NCBI GenBank assembly: GCA_016208205.1
Contig: JACQYP010000043.1
Coordinates: 1 to 12,141 of the forward strand
DNA from: Candidatus Desantisiibacteriota bacterium
Lineage (GTDB): Bacteria; UBA9089; CG2-30-40-21
DNA length: 12,141 nt
Direction of reading: 5' to 3'
Numbering within the stretch: position 1 is the first letter of the stretch; every line of letters begins with the position of its first letter. The notes under the pieces were generated by a model. That model searched no databases. It worked only from the letters and a program-made list of their open reading frames with translations, and was not told the DNA's origin. Below, piece after piece: positions 1-6,762 of the stretch. The position numbers and the translations under genes were made by a program.

Positions 1-558
1 GTTTATGAGGCATTGCTTGTCCTCTTCAGAAAAACCCCTTTGTTTTTTGATAAGATTTACTAAGAATGAATCCCTTCCCTGAAATTGCGGGTCAAACCAG
101 GCAATATTAAACCAGACCTGAAGATCAAGAAAATCCTGGGTACTGAACCTTTTGATAGCAGTAGATAATCCATCCCCGGAAAGGGTAATGCCCCTTTTTT
201 CAATAAGCTCTCTATACCTTGGGAAGGGTTTGATCATATTATCCCAGTTTGCAGAAAAAAACTCCTGCAAGAGAAAGGTCTTTTGTCCATGGTTCAAGTC
301 TTTAGCCGGAATCAGGGTATAGAACAGATACTTATCACTTGCACCCCTGGCATACTCATCCAACTGAATCATCAAAGACGGAACCATATTAAATGTTTGA
401 TGTATCGCCGGATATGCATCCAGCATAGAGACCATATCATAGTAGTCTTTGATCCCATGCAACCTTACCCATGGAAGAGCGTATTCATTGGTAGAAATAT
501 CCTTATAAAATGGTTGATGCATGTGCCATAAGAAGGCAACATGTAACGGATTGCTCAT
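1..558 (-). CDS. GH57 family glycoside hydrolase, N-terminal 186 residues (runs off left edge)
   Basis: The frame is open from the ATG at 558-556 to the window edge, so only the N-terminus is present. It begins MSNPLHVAFLWHMHQPFYKD. The WHMHQP motif near residues 11-16 is the hallmark first conserved block of glycoside hydrolase family 57, whose members act on alpha-glucans (amylase, branching enzyme, 4-alpha-glucanotransferase, amylopullulanase). The following ALPWVRLHGIKDYYDM (residues 28-43) and FNMVPSLMIQLDEY (about 56-69) are also typical of the COG1449-like GH57 group. The catalytic nucleophile Glu and acid/base Asp would lie in the missing part, so activity and substrate cannot be judged. 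No signal peptide is visible, suggesting a cytoplasmic enzyme, perhaps acting on glycogen or starch-like polymer (inference). The start overlaps the stop of the upstream TPR gene as ATGA, so translation is probably coupled. Confidence 0.88.
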   Translation of the reverse strand, partial: MSNPLHVAFLWHMHQPFYKDISTNEYALPWVRLHGIKDYYDMVSMLDAYPAIHQTFNMVPSLMIQLDEYARGASDKYLFYTLIPAKDLNHGQKTFLLQEFFSANWDNMIKPFPRYRELIEKRGITLSGDGLSTAIKRFSTQDFLDLQVWFNIAWFDPQFQGRDSFLVNLIKKQRGFSEEDKQCLIN

Positions 559-1217
559 AGATTTTTCCACCAGAACCTTGCCTCATCAGCCCATCCGGAA
601 TCTTTTGTTATCTTCCCATATACCTTCTTTGCCTCAGGTATTTTACCTGTTCTCTGATAACACCTTCCAAGGCTTAATGAAGCATCCTGAACCTCAAAAC
701 TAGTGGAATAGTTTTTTGATACCATCTTGTATGAATTAATCGCTTTTTCAAACTCTTTCTTTTGCTCATAGATGTTTCCTATGCGGCAATACGCAGCCGG
801 AGACAAGGGGTGTTTTGGATATTTTTCCAGAAATTCCTCAAAGCAAGCCTTAGCATCATCAAGCTCTCCAAGGTAATAGCAACAGGCCCCCTTATAAAAT
901 CGGGCAAACTTAGCCTCTTTGGTAAAGCCGTATTTGTTGATAATGGATGAAAAAACATCCTTTGCCTTTATATAGCCCTCTTTTTCACCCGGAACGCATT
1001 GTTGATACGCAACCTGTGCTTGAGAAAATTGACCCCGGACATTCTTAATCGAGGTAGAGACCGCTGACCAGAGGATAATTCCACCAATGAATACCCCGGC
1101 AGCAATCCCACCGTATGTCTGAATCTTTGTCGGATTTTTCTTGACATACTCAATCGCATCGTGTATCCAGAGTGCCAGCTCATCCTTTTTCAAATCATGT
1201 TTTTTGATATGTGCCAT
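555..1217 (-). CDS. Single-pass membrane protein with TPR repeats (YfgM/YbgF-like architecture)
   Basis: This 220-residue protein has a charged N-terminus (about 1-34), one hydrophobic segment (about 35-55, YGGIAAGVFIGGIILWSAVS) and a C-terminal helical repeat region. The repeats look like tetratricopeptides at roughly 103-135 (ARFYKGACCYYLGELDDAKA), 140-172 (AAYCRIGNIYEQKKEFEKAI) and 178-210 (DASLSLGRCYQRTGKIPEAK). The positive N-terminus suggests that it stays inside and the TPRs face the periplasm. That is the topology of YfgM-type proteins (ancillary to SecYEG), but topology alone does not assign the role. The start is supported by AGGAAGGTGA six bases before the ATG. Its last codons overlap the GH57 start (ATGA), so the two are translated from one message. 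TPR domains mediate protein binding; the partner is unknown. Confidence 0.85.
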   Translation of the reverse strand: MAHIKKHDLKKDELALWIHDAIEYVKKNPTKIQTYGGIAAGVFIGGIILWSAVSTSIKNVRGQFSQAQVAYQQCVPGEKEGYIKAKDVFSSIINKYGFTKEAKFARFYKGACCYYLGELDDAKACFEEFLEKYPKHPLSPAAYCRIGNIYEQKKEFEKAINSYKMVSKNYSTSFEVQDASLSLGRCYQRTGKIPEAKKVYGKITKDSGWADEARFWWKNL

Positions 1218-1236
1218 TTTTTCACCTTCCTTTTTT

Positions 1237-1391
1237 GTAACCGTTCACGGTTGTCGGTTCTGAACTGATACCGTATATCACTGTCATTCCTGCGTATGCA
1301 GGAATCTCCCTCTCAGGTGTCCTAACCCTTTCTTTTGGTCTCCACGGGCACAAGAGCTGTTCTTTTGTATCTATCCACTGTGAACGGTTAC
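1237..1391. repeat. 155 bp intergenic element bounded by 12-bp perfect inverted repeats
   Basis: GTAACCGTTCAC at 1237-1248 is exactly repeated in inverted orientation as GTGAACGGTTAC at 1380-1391. The interior carries a second palindrome (1286-1305) and no reading frame worth calling. Runs of T lie just outside the left end and just after the right end. The arrangement is like a small non-autonomous mobile repeat or a composite of dispersed palindromes. No target-site duplication is evident. It fills most of the gap between guaB3 and the TPR gene. Confidence 0.6.
1286..1305. repeat. REP-like palindrome ATTCCTGC-GTAT-GCAGGAAT
   Basis: A perfect 8-bp stem with a 4-base loop lies inside the larger inverted-repeat element. 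Palindromes of the form CATTCCTGC...GCAGGAATC are widely dispersed between genes in many bacterial genomes, so this is probably one copy of a REP-type family. Function unknown. Confidence 0.6.
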
Positions 1392-1408
1392 CCTTTTTTA
1401 AGTTTGCA

Positions 1409-1451
1409 GGGAACAGGGGTCAGGGATCAGTCCCTCCCGACCCCTGTTCCC
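1409..1451. repeat. 13-bp perfect inverted repeat abutting the guaB3 stop codon
   Basis: GGGAACAGGGGTC (1409-1421) is mirrored by GACCCCTGTTCCC (1439-1451). The 17-base interior contains a smaller AGGGA/TCCCT pair, giving a nested stem. It begins two bases after the guaB3 stop. On the transcribed minus strand the hairpin is followed by GCAAACTTAAAAAA rather than a U-run, so it is not a classical intrinsic terminator. It could still protect the 3' end of the message or belong to a dispersed repeat family. Confidence 0.55.
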
Positions 1452-1453
1452 TA

Positions 1454-2614
1454 TTATTTCCCCATCCCTATTCTCTGTGCCTTTTGAAATATCTTGCCCT
1501 CTGTTTTGATAGCCGGAGCAATAACCAATTCAACCAATTGCATTTCTCTAACAGTGGCTGCCCCACACACACCCATAGCGGTTCGTAAGGCGCCAACAAG
1601 GTTTTGTGAGCCGTCATCCAGATGGGCTGGACCATATAGGGTTGCCTCAAGGGTTGAGGATGTGCCGACAAATATCCTTGTTCCCCTTGGCAAATTACGA
1701 TGCGGTGTAGCCATGCCCCAATGATAACCTCGTCCGGGTGCCTCTTCTGTCTTGGCAAAGGCAGAACCTATCATTACCGCATCTGCTCCGGATGCAAATG
1801 CCTTGCAAACATCCCCGCCAACAGACATGCCGCCATCAGTAATAATGGGTACATATCTTCCTGTTTGTTTATAATAAAAATCTCTGGCTGCGGCACAATC
1901 TACAGTAGCTGAGACCTGAGGGACACCAACACCAAGCACTCCACGGGTGGTACAAGCCGCACCAGGTCCTACCCCAACAAGCAGCCCGGAAATACCTGTT
2001 TTCATAAGTTCCAGGGCAGCCTCATAGGTTACACAATTGCCAACAATCACTGGAATAGAAATATCTTTTTTTAATTCCTTAAAATCTAAGGAAGGATTTG
2101 CCTTTGAGATATACTTTGCCGTAACAACGGTTGCCTGAATAATAAGGATATCAGCCCCTGCTTCTTGAGCAAGCAAACCAAATTCAGCTACCCTTTGAGG
2201 AATAACCGAGACAGCTGCAATCCCTCCCCCATCCTTTATCTCTTTTATTCTTTTGATTACCAATTCTTTCTTTACAGGCTCTTCATATATCCTTTGCAAG
2301 ATATTGGTTGCCTCATCCGGAGAGGCTTTAACTATTTCAGAGAGTGCTCCTGACGGGTCCTCATACCTGGTTTGAATCCCTTCCAGATTAAGCACTGCAA
2401 TCCCGCCAAGCTTACTCATGGCTGTGGCAAAATGGACATCCACCACCCCATCCATGGCTGAAGCAAGTATCGGAATATCAAACTTAAGGTTACCAAGCAG
2501 CCATGATGTATCTACATCATTTGGATCAATGGTTACCCCACCCGGAACAATCGCAATATCATCAAACCCATAGCAAGTACGAGCCTTTCGGCCACGACCA
2601 ATCCATGTACCCAT
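1454..2614 (-). CDS. guaB3: GuaB3-family IMP dehydrogenase (CBS-less)
   Basis: This 386-residue TIM-barrel protein belongs to the IMP dehydrogenase/GMP reductase superfamily. The catalytic loop reads [13 protein letters not shown] with the nucleophilic Cys at about residue 221. The phosphate-binding strands ITDGGM (258-263) and MIGSAFA (281-287) are in place, and [11 protein letters not shown] (47-57) matches the family N-terminal strand. The 120-residue CBS (Bateman) insert of classical GuaB is absent. Length and motifs match the GuaB3 group ('IMP dehydrogenase-related protein'), whose cyanobacterial member has been shown to oxidise IMP to XMP with NAD+. The expected role is therefore guanine nucleotide synthesis in the cytoplasm. 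GMP reductase is less likely because of the [13 protein letters not shown] loop form and the overall similarity to GuaB3. The start is fixed by GAGGAGG eight bases upstream. It is a single-gene unit flanked by repeats. Confidence 0.88.
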   Translation of the reverse strand: MGTWIGRGRKARTCYGFDDIAIVPGGVTIDPNDVDTSWLLGNLKFDIPILASAMDGVVDVHFATAMSKLGGIAVLNLEGIQTRYEDPSGALSEIVKASPDEATNILQRIYEEPVKKELVIKRIKEIKDGGGIAAVSVIPQRVAEFGLLAQEAGADILIIQATVVTAKYISKANPSLDFKELKKDISIPVIVGNCVTYEAALELMKTGISGLLVGVGPGAACTTRGVLGVGVPQVSATVDCAAARDFYYKQTGRYVPIITDGGMSVGGDVCKAFASGADAVMIGSAFAKTEEAPGRGYHWGMATPHRNLPRGTRIFVGTSSTLEATLYGPAHLDDGSQNLVGALRTAMGVCGAATVREMQLVELVIAPAIKTEGKIFQKAQRIGMGK

Positions 2615-2638
2615 AATTTTTTCCTCCTCGCATATATA

Positions 2639-2751
2639 AGCTATCAGCTATCAGCCATCAGGTATCAGTTTGTCTTTATGGCAGAACGCTGAGTGAAATC
2701 ATGGTATTTGCTACTACCTTGAAGGCTGATTGCTGATACCTGATAGCTGAA
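2639..2751. repeat. Intergenic inverted-repeat element ending in ATCAGGTATCAG / CTGATACCTGAT
   Basis: The left arm (2639-2668) is a run of near-tandem GCTATCA, GCTATCA, GCCATCA, GGTATCA units. The right arm (2725-2751) reads in the opposite sense, with a perfect 12-bp match of 2657-2668 to 2733-2744. The interior (about 2669-2732) has no reading frame. It lies between pilB and guaB3, directly upstream of the guaB3 ribosome-binding site, so the guaB3 promoter must lie within or beside it. The terminal decamer CAGGTATCAG recurs at the ends of the element at 10424-10626. Confidence 0.65.
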
Positions 2752-2754
2752 CAC

Positions 2755-4533
2755 TTACGATTTCTTCTCTTCATCTTCTTTTAATTTTTCTGAGCGATGA
2801 TGTATCTCCATTCTTCCTTTTGATTCAAAGGCAACCCGAATCAGTTCTTCAGAGGTAGTCTGCCCCTCCAAAACCTTTCTCAAGGCTGCCTCTTCCAGGG
2901 TAACCATACCATTATTAGCTGCCTCTTCTTTGATCACATGGGCTGACTCCCGGGCAAGGATCATGTCTCTGATATCATCTGTTATTTGCATGACCTCAAA
3001 CACCCCAAGCCGACCACGATACCCTGTACGGGTACAATGTCCACAGCCCTGTCCCTTCTTAAAAAATATCTTCTCTCCTGGTGTTGGGGTTACACCCAAT
3101 TCCTTCAAAAGAATTTCTGATGGTTCATATGCCTCACCGCAGACAGAACAGACCTTTCTCACCAATCTCTGAGCAACGCTTAAAATAATGGTTGAGGTTA
3201 TCAGGAATGGTTCAATACCCATATTGACTAATCTGGTTACAGCACCGGCTGCATCATTGGTATGGAGCGTAGCAAATACAAGGTGTCCGGTTAAGGCAGC
3301 ATTGATAGCTACCTCAGCTGTTTCTCTATCCCGTATCTCTCCAACTAAGATAATATCCGGATCCTGCCGCATAAATGACCGCAGTCCGGTAGTAAAGTCA
3401 AGCCCAATATCAGGTCTTGCCTGAACCTGATTTATCCCGCGCATCATATATTCAACCGGGTCCTCCATGGTAATAATATTTTTATCCCCAGAATTAATTG
3501 TTCTTAGGGTAGAGTAAAGTGTGGTAGACTTACCGCTTCCGGTAGGTCCGGTAATCAGGATAATCCCATGCGGAGAGGTAATCATCCTTGTATATAATCT
3601 CAAGACATCCTCTTCGAATCCTAATTTTGACATATCCACACACAGACCCTTTGGGTCAAGTACTCGTATAACTATTTTTTCACCATTTACCGTAGGGATA
3701 ATCGAGATTCTTAAATCTGCCTCCCTGTTTTCAATGATAATCTTTGCCCTTCCATCCTGAGGAAGTCTATGCTCTGCAATATCCATATTTCCAATGATTT
3801 TTATTCTGGAGACTATGGCTGCATGAACACTTTTGGGTGGTGCTTCAAACTCATGAAGGATACCGTCAATCCTGTATCTTAACCGAACATCCTTTTGATA
3901 TGGCTCAAGGTGAATATCGCTTGCACCTACTGTAATTGCCTGAAGAAGGATATGATTAGCCAGCTTTATTATTGGTGCCTCTTTTTCTGCACTCCGACCG
4001 GTCAAGTCAACAGCTATCTCATCGGTAGCCCGGACAACATCAAATCGTCCGGTATCTATCCCTTTTAATATCTCTTCAAGGGTGGACTCTGCACGGCCAT
4101 ATACCCTTTCAATAGCTGACTTAATCATTGCCTCTGTAGCAATCACCGGCTTAATATCACATCCTGTAGCCTTTTTCATATCATCCAGGGCAAAAACATC
4201 CAATGGGTCAGCCATAGCTACAGTAATTGATTTTCCCTCTTTGATAACAGGCAAGATCAGGTGTCGCCTGATAAGCCCCTCTAAGACATCCTTTCTTACC
4301 TTAGAATCAAACTGTTGGATATCAATATCATCAAGATTCATATAAGGAATGTTCAGTTGACTGCCAAGAAAATCAAGGATAATGCCTTCTGTCGTAAACC
4401 CTAAATCAACTAATATCTTGCCCAGCCTTTCCTTTGACCTCTTTTTCTCTTCCAGGGCAATATCGAGTTGATCATCAGTAAGTATCCCTGCATCCCGCAA
4501 CATCTCACCGAGCCGCTTTCTTTCAAAATACAT
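2755..4533 (-). CDS. pilB: Type IV pilus assembly / type II secretion ATPase (PilB/GspE family)
   Basis: This 592-residue secretion ATPase powers pilin or pseudopilin polymerisation from the cytoplasmic face of the inner membrane. An N-terminal MshEN/T2SSE_N-like domain (about 1-150; LGEMLRDAGILTDDQLDIAL, then LGKILVDLGF) is followed by the ATPase core. Walker A is GPTGSGKST at about 329-337, the Asp-box region is EDPVEYM, the Walker B-type ILVGEIRD is at about 395-402, and the His box LHTND follows. A tetracysteine zinc site is complete (Cys462, 465, 497, 500; CSVC and CGHC). The frame stays open upstream to an ATG at 4605, but that codon overlaps the -35 box of a good promoter. The ATG at 4533 has AAGGTGGTGAG just upstream and starts at the conserved MYFERKRLGEML, so I use it. 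No pilC, pilT or pilin genes lie in the window, so PilB and GspE cannot be separated. Confidence 0.93.
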   Translation of the reverse strand: MYFERKRLGEMLRDAGILTDDQLDIALEEKKRSKERLGKILVDLGFTTEGIILDFLGSQLNIPYMNLDDIDIQQFDSKVRKDVLEGLIRRHLILPVIKEGKSITVAMADPLDVFALDDMKKATGCDIKPVIATEAMIKSAIERVYGRAESTLEEILKGIDTGRFDVVRATDEIAVDLTGRSAEKEAPIIKLANHILLQAITVGASDIHLEPYQKDVRLRYRIDGILHEFEAPPKSVHAAIVSRIKIIGNMDIAEHRLPQDGRAKIIIENREADLRISIIPTVNGEKIVIRVLDPKGLCVDMSKLGFEEDVLRLYTRMITSPHGIILITGPTGSGKSTTLYSTLRTINSGDKNIITMEDPVEYMMRGINQVQARPDIGLDFTTGLRSFMRQDPDIILVGEIRDRETAEVAINAALTGHLVFATLHTNDAAGAVTRLVNMGIEPFLITSTIILSVAQRLVRKVCSVCGEAYEPSEILLKELGVTPTPGEKIFFKKGQGCGHCTRTGYRGRLGVFEVMQITDDIRDMILARESAHVIKEEAANNGMVTLEEAALRKVLEGQTTSEELIRVAFESKGRMEIHHRSEKLKEDEEKKS

Positions 4534-4550
4534 TTTACTCACCACCTTGG

Positions 4551-4565
4551 GTAGCCTTCGGCTAC
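4551..4565 (-). promoter_or_regulatory. Leader hairpin just upstream of the pilB ribosome-binding site
   Basis: On the message, GTAGCC-GAA-GGCTAC forms a perfect 6-bp stem with a 3-base loop. It ends a few bases before the AAGGTGGTGAG ribosome-binding site in the short predicted 5' leader. It could affect mRNA stability or initiation. It may equally be a dispersed small palindrome. The structure is seen; a role is inference. Confidence 0.4.
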
Positions 4566-4576
4566 AAGCCATTTCA

Positions 4577-4605
4577 AGTATAACACAGTTTTTAATAATT
4601 GACAA
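4577..4605 (-). promoter_or_regulatory. Sigma70-type promoter of pilB
   Basis: Minus-strand TTGTCA (4605-4600), a 17-base spacer and TATACT (4582-4577) match the sigma70 consensus at five and five of six positions with ideal spacing. Transcription would begin near 4570 and give a leader of about 37 bases before the ATG at 4533. This supports the shorter pilB start. Confidence 0.65.
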
Positions 4606-4677
4606 CTAAATTTTACATAATTACTCAATATCCTGTGGAGAAGACAGCCGACTGACAAACAATACTTGTTTATAACT

Positions 4678-4731
4678 TAGCCACAGATTACACAGATTAA
4701 TATGAAATTAAATCCGTGTAATCCGTGGCTA
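4678..4731 (-). repeat. 21-bp hairpin of the CACAGATTACACAGATT repeat type
   Basis: TAGCCACAGATTACACAGATT (split here as TAGCCACAGATT at 4678-4689 and ACACAGATT at 4690-4698) is mirrored at 4711-4731 with a 12-base loop. On the plus strand there are two A/C mismatches. On minus-strand RNA the same positions are G-U pairs, so all 21 positions pair. It lies about 45 bases past the stop of the nucleotide-sugar dehydrogenase and upstream of the pilB promoter. There is no U-run after it, so it is probably a 3'-end stabiliser or dispersed repeat rather than an intrinsic terminator. Confidence 0.6.
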
Positions 4732-4774
4732 TAATACATGCTTTTCCCCAATGTTTTGAGTAGTTACAATTTTA

Positions 4775-6400
4775 CTAACATTCCTGCTTTAATCGCGGAA
4801 TATGTCCCCTGCCCATACCCCTGACCTCGCATCCCAATCTCAGGTATTCTTTGATCTTTGCATCAGAAAGGATACAGAAGCAATCAACAATTGCCACAGG
4901 CTTGCCAATCATCTCCACCAGACTGCTCGGTTCAATTTTGAGATATTCCTCATGTGGAACTGCGAAGATTACACAATCAATATCTTCTTTCAGGCAGGCA
5001 GCTAAATCCTGCTGCACCCTCAAATCTTTTAATCCTTCCTGATTCAGGAAGAATCGTGCCCATGAATGCCCTGGTGACGGATATGTATCCTGCTTTTCAA
5101 GTTCCCACCAGTGAGGAACATAAGGATCATGGACAGAAACACTTGCCCCAATTTCTGTGAGCTTGCGAACAACAACCTCTGAGCCGCTGTAACGGGTATC
5201 TCCAACATCCTTTCGATAAGAAGCACCCATCAAAAGGATTTTAGCATCCTTAACCCCTTTGTCCATACCCTTTAATGCCTCCTGAACAAGTTCAGCTACA
5301 TGAAGGCTGCGAGTATCATTGATGTTTATAGCCATGGTTGTTATCTTGAATATCTTCTCATCAAACCCGAGGATATTATTATATGCCCATGCCCCTAATG
5401 CCCCGTCCTTTGGCAGGCAATATCCGCCGATACCGGGTCCTGGGAAGATAATGTTATTATGGGTTGGCCGTACCTTTATGGCATTAACAACCTTGATGAG
5501 ATCTATCCCATTTTGTTCGGCAAACAGGCTCCATTCATCAAGGAATGCCAGCGTGGTTGCCCGAAAGCTATTTTCAATTATCTTAGATGTCTCAGATTCA
5601 ATGGGTCTATCCAGAACAGTCAAGGGATACTTTTCTGTATTAAGCACCTCATTAAGAAACTTGGTTACCCTTTCCCGACTCGTCTTGTTTACCCCGCTGC
5701 AAACCCGCCAGAAGTCACGAATAGATTTGACATACTCTCGTCCAGGCATAACCCGTTCATAGGAATGAGCAAGCAATGGCTCATTCTCCATGCCTCTATT
5801 CTTAAACTCTTCTTGCAGAAGAGGATAGGCAACAAACTCGGTCGTGCCGGGTGCAACAGTAGTCTCAATTAAAACAAGAGCATCCGCTGGAATATTTTGC
5901 CCAATAACCCGAATAGATTTTTTCAAGGCATCCATATCTGCATGTCCTGTAGAAAGGTCACCCATGGATTCCTTAAGATAATCGCACTGAACATCTACCA
6001 CCACCACATCAGCCAGCTTAAGAACATCGTTAGTATAGGTAGCTATAAGCGTTTCCTTTTCCTTCACACATCGCCGGATTATCTCATCTACCTCCGGGTC
6101 CTCTGCCTTAACCGGAGAAATACCCTCATTCAGATAATGTATCTTCCAGAAAGACCGGGTCGAGGGGCGTTGCATTCCAATAACAAACTTTTTTGGTTTA
6201 CCGGTCTGTTTATCCACACTATCTGCGACCACCCCGGCCATAACCGCACCCACAAATCCAACACCAACCACCACTACAATCTCATATCCCTGCGAGCGTT
6301 TCTTACTGACAATCCCCTTTAACCGCTCATACTCCTGAATATATTCCTCTTGTGTTGGCAAGGCAAAACCCTTGCCGTCAGGACTCATTGAAAGCTCCAT
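4775..6400 (-). CDS. Nucleotide-sugar dehydrogenase (UDP-glucose/GDP-mannose dehydrogenase family)
   Basis: This 541-residue enzyme belongs to the family that oxidises a sugar nucleotide to its uronic acid in two NAD(P)-linked steps, feeding surface polysaccharide synthesis. Residues 41-56 hold the Rossmann motif GVGFVG (46-51). ETTVAPGTTE (179-188) and the central helix SETSKIIENSFRATTLAFLDE (269-289) follow. The catalytic block is PGPGIGGYCLPKDG, with the thiol nucleophile at Cys328 and Lys331. The C-terminal UDP-binding domain starts near MGASYRKDVGDTRYS (391-405). The protein is about 100 residues longer than typical UDP-glucose dehydrogenase, partly from a 40-residue N-terminal extension and a segment near 430-455. 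The acidic residue usually at the end of the second Rossmann strand is replaced (VIGMQRP, 73-79). The exact substrate (UDP-Glc, UDP-ManNAc, GDP-Man) is not decidable. The start has TAGGAGGAATATT upstream. No sugar-nucleotide genes adjoin it here. Confidence 0.88.
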   Translation of the reverse strand: MELSMSPDGKGFALPTQEEYIQEYERLKGIVSKKRSQGYEIVVVVGVGFVGAVMAGVVADSVDKQTGKPKKFVIGMQRPSTRSFWKIHYLNEGISPVKAEDPEVDEIIRRCVKEKETLIATYTNDVLKLADVVVVDVQCDYLKESMGDLSTGHADMDALKKSIRVIGQNIPADALVLIETTVAPGTTEFVAYPLLQEEFKNRGMENEPLLAHSYERVMPGREYVKSIRDFWRVCSGVNKTSRERVTKFLNEVLNTEKYPLTVLDRPIESETSKIIENSFRATTLAFLDEWSLFAEQNGIDLIKVVNAIKVRPTHNNIIFPGPGIGGYCLPKDGALGAWAYNNILGFDEKIFKITTMAININDTRSLHVAELVQEALKGMDKGVKDAKILLMGASYRKDVGDTRYSGSEVVVRKLTEIGASVSVHDPYVPHWWELEKQDTYPSPGHSWARFFLNQEGLKDLRVQQDLAACLKEDIDCVIFAVPHEEYLKIEPSSLVEMIGKPVAIVDCFCILSDAKIKEYLRLGCEVRGMGRGHIPRLKQEC

Positions 6401-6434
6401 AATATTCCTCCTATCTAATCTGTTTGAAATATGG

Positions 6435-6462
6435 AATGCGAAAGCTTACTTGCTTTCGCATT
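6435..6462. repeat. Perfect 11-bp hairpin AATGCGAAAGC / GCTTTCGCATT
   Basis: Two perfect 11-base arms (6435-6445, 6452-6462) flank a 6-base loop, 35 bases upstream of the nucleotide-sugar dehydrogenase start. It would lie in that gene's 5' leader or promoter region. This is one of three unrelated palindromes in the 362 bp gap 6401-6762, which otherwise shows no gene. Confidence 0.55.
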
Positions 6463-6550
6463 TTCGTTTGCTTAGACTAAACCCGCACCTGAAGGCGATT
6501 GCTATACTCAGCGAGGTCACAAATAATGATTTTACTCACCTGAGAATACG

Positions 6551-6565
6551 GTGCGTGCAACGCAC
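6551..6565. repeat. GTGCGT-GCA-ACGCAC palindrome of the common GGTGCGTTGCACGCACC type
   Basis: A 6-bp perfect stem with a 3-base loop is embedded in ACGGTGCGTGCAACGCACCC followed by TACG. Near-identical palindromes are dispersed in cyanobacterial and other genomes. No coding potential. Function unknown. Confidence 0.5.
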
Positions 6566-6579
6566 CCTACGCTAAATAA

Positions 6580-6662
6580 ATAACCACGAAACACACGAAA
6601 ATACACGAAAATTAATAATCGGATAGAACTTTTCGTGTTTCTTTCGTGCCTTTCGTGGTTAT
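6580..6662. repeat. CACGAAA-type long inverted repeat downstream of valS
   Basis: The left arm (6580-6611) holds three CACGAAA units spaced about ten bases apart. The right arm (6630-6662) is its reverse complement with small indels, and the 18-base centre is AT-rich. It lies about 100 bases after the valS stop. The same repeat type is found at 10740-10842. It can form a long hairpin on either strand and might act in transcript 3'-end formation, but there is no clear U-run. Confidence 0.6.
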
Positions 6663-6762
6663 ATCTTAAAAATCACAGATTATGCCCTTGTTGAGTATAC
6701 ATACAGCTGAAACGGTAGCAAGTAAGCTGCTGCACTCCAAATTCTGCATACTCACTTCCGTA

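Noticed and set aside
283..703. Plus-strand frames at the left end
   Set aside because: They lie antisense to the GH57 N-terminus and the TPR gene end, whose minus-strand translations match known families.
1409..1451. Rho-independent terminator of guaB3
   Set aside because: The hairpin is strong, but on the transcribed strand it is followed by A-rich rather than U-rich sequence.
5319..5872. Plus-strand frames of 137-147 codons opposite the nucleotide-sugar dehydrogenase
   Set aside because: They are antisense to a gene with clear family motifs, overlap each other in different frames, and show no recognisable domain or ribosome-binding site.
2755..6400. A pilus and polysaccharide operon (pilB plus sugar dehydrogenase)
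   Set aside because: The two genes are separated by 241 bp containing a long hairpin and a separate pilB promoter, so co-transcription is not supported.
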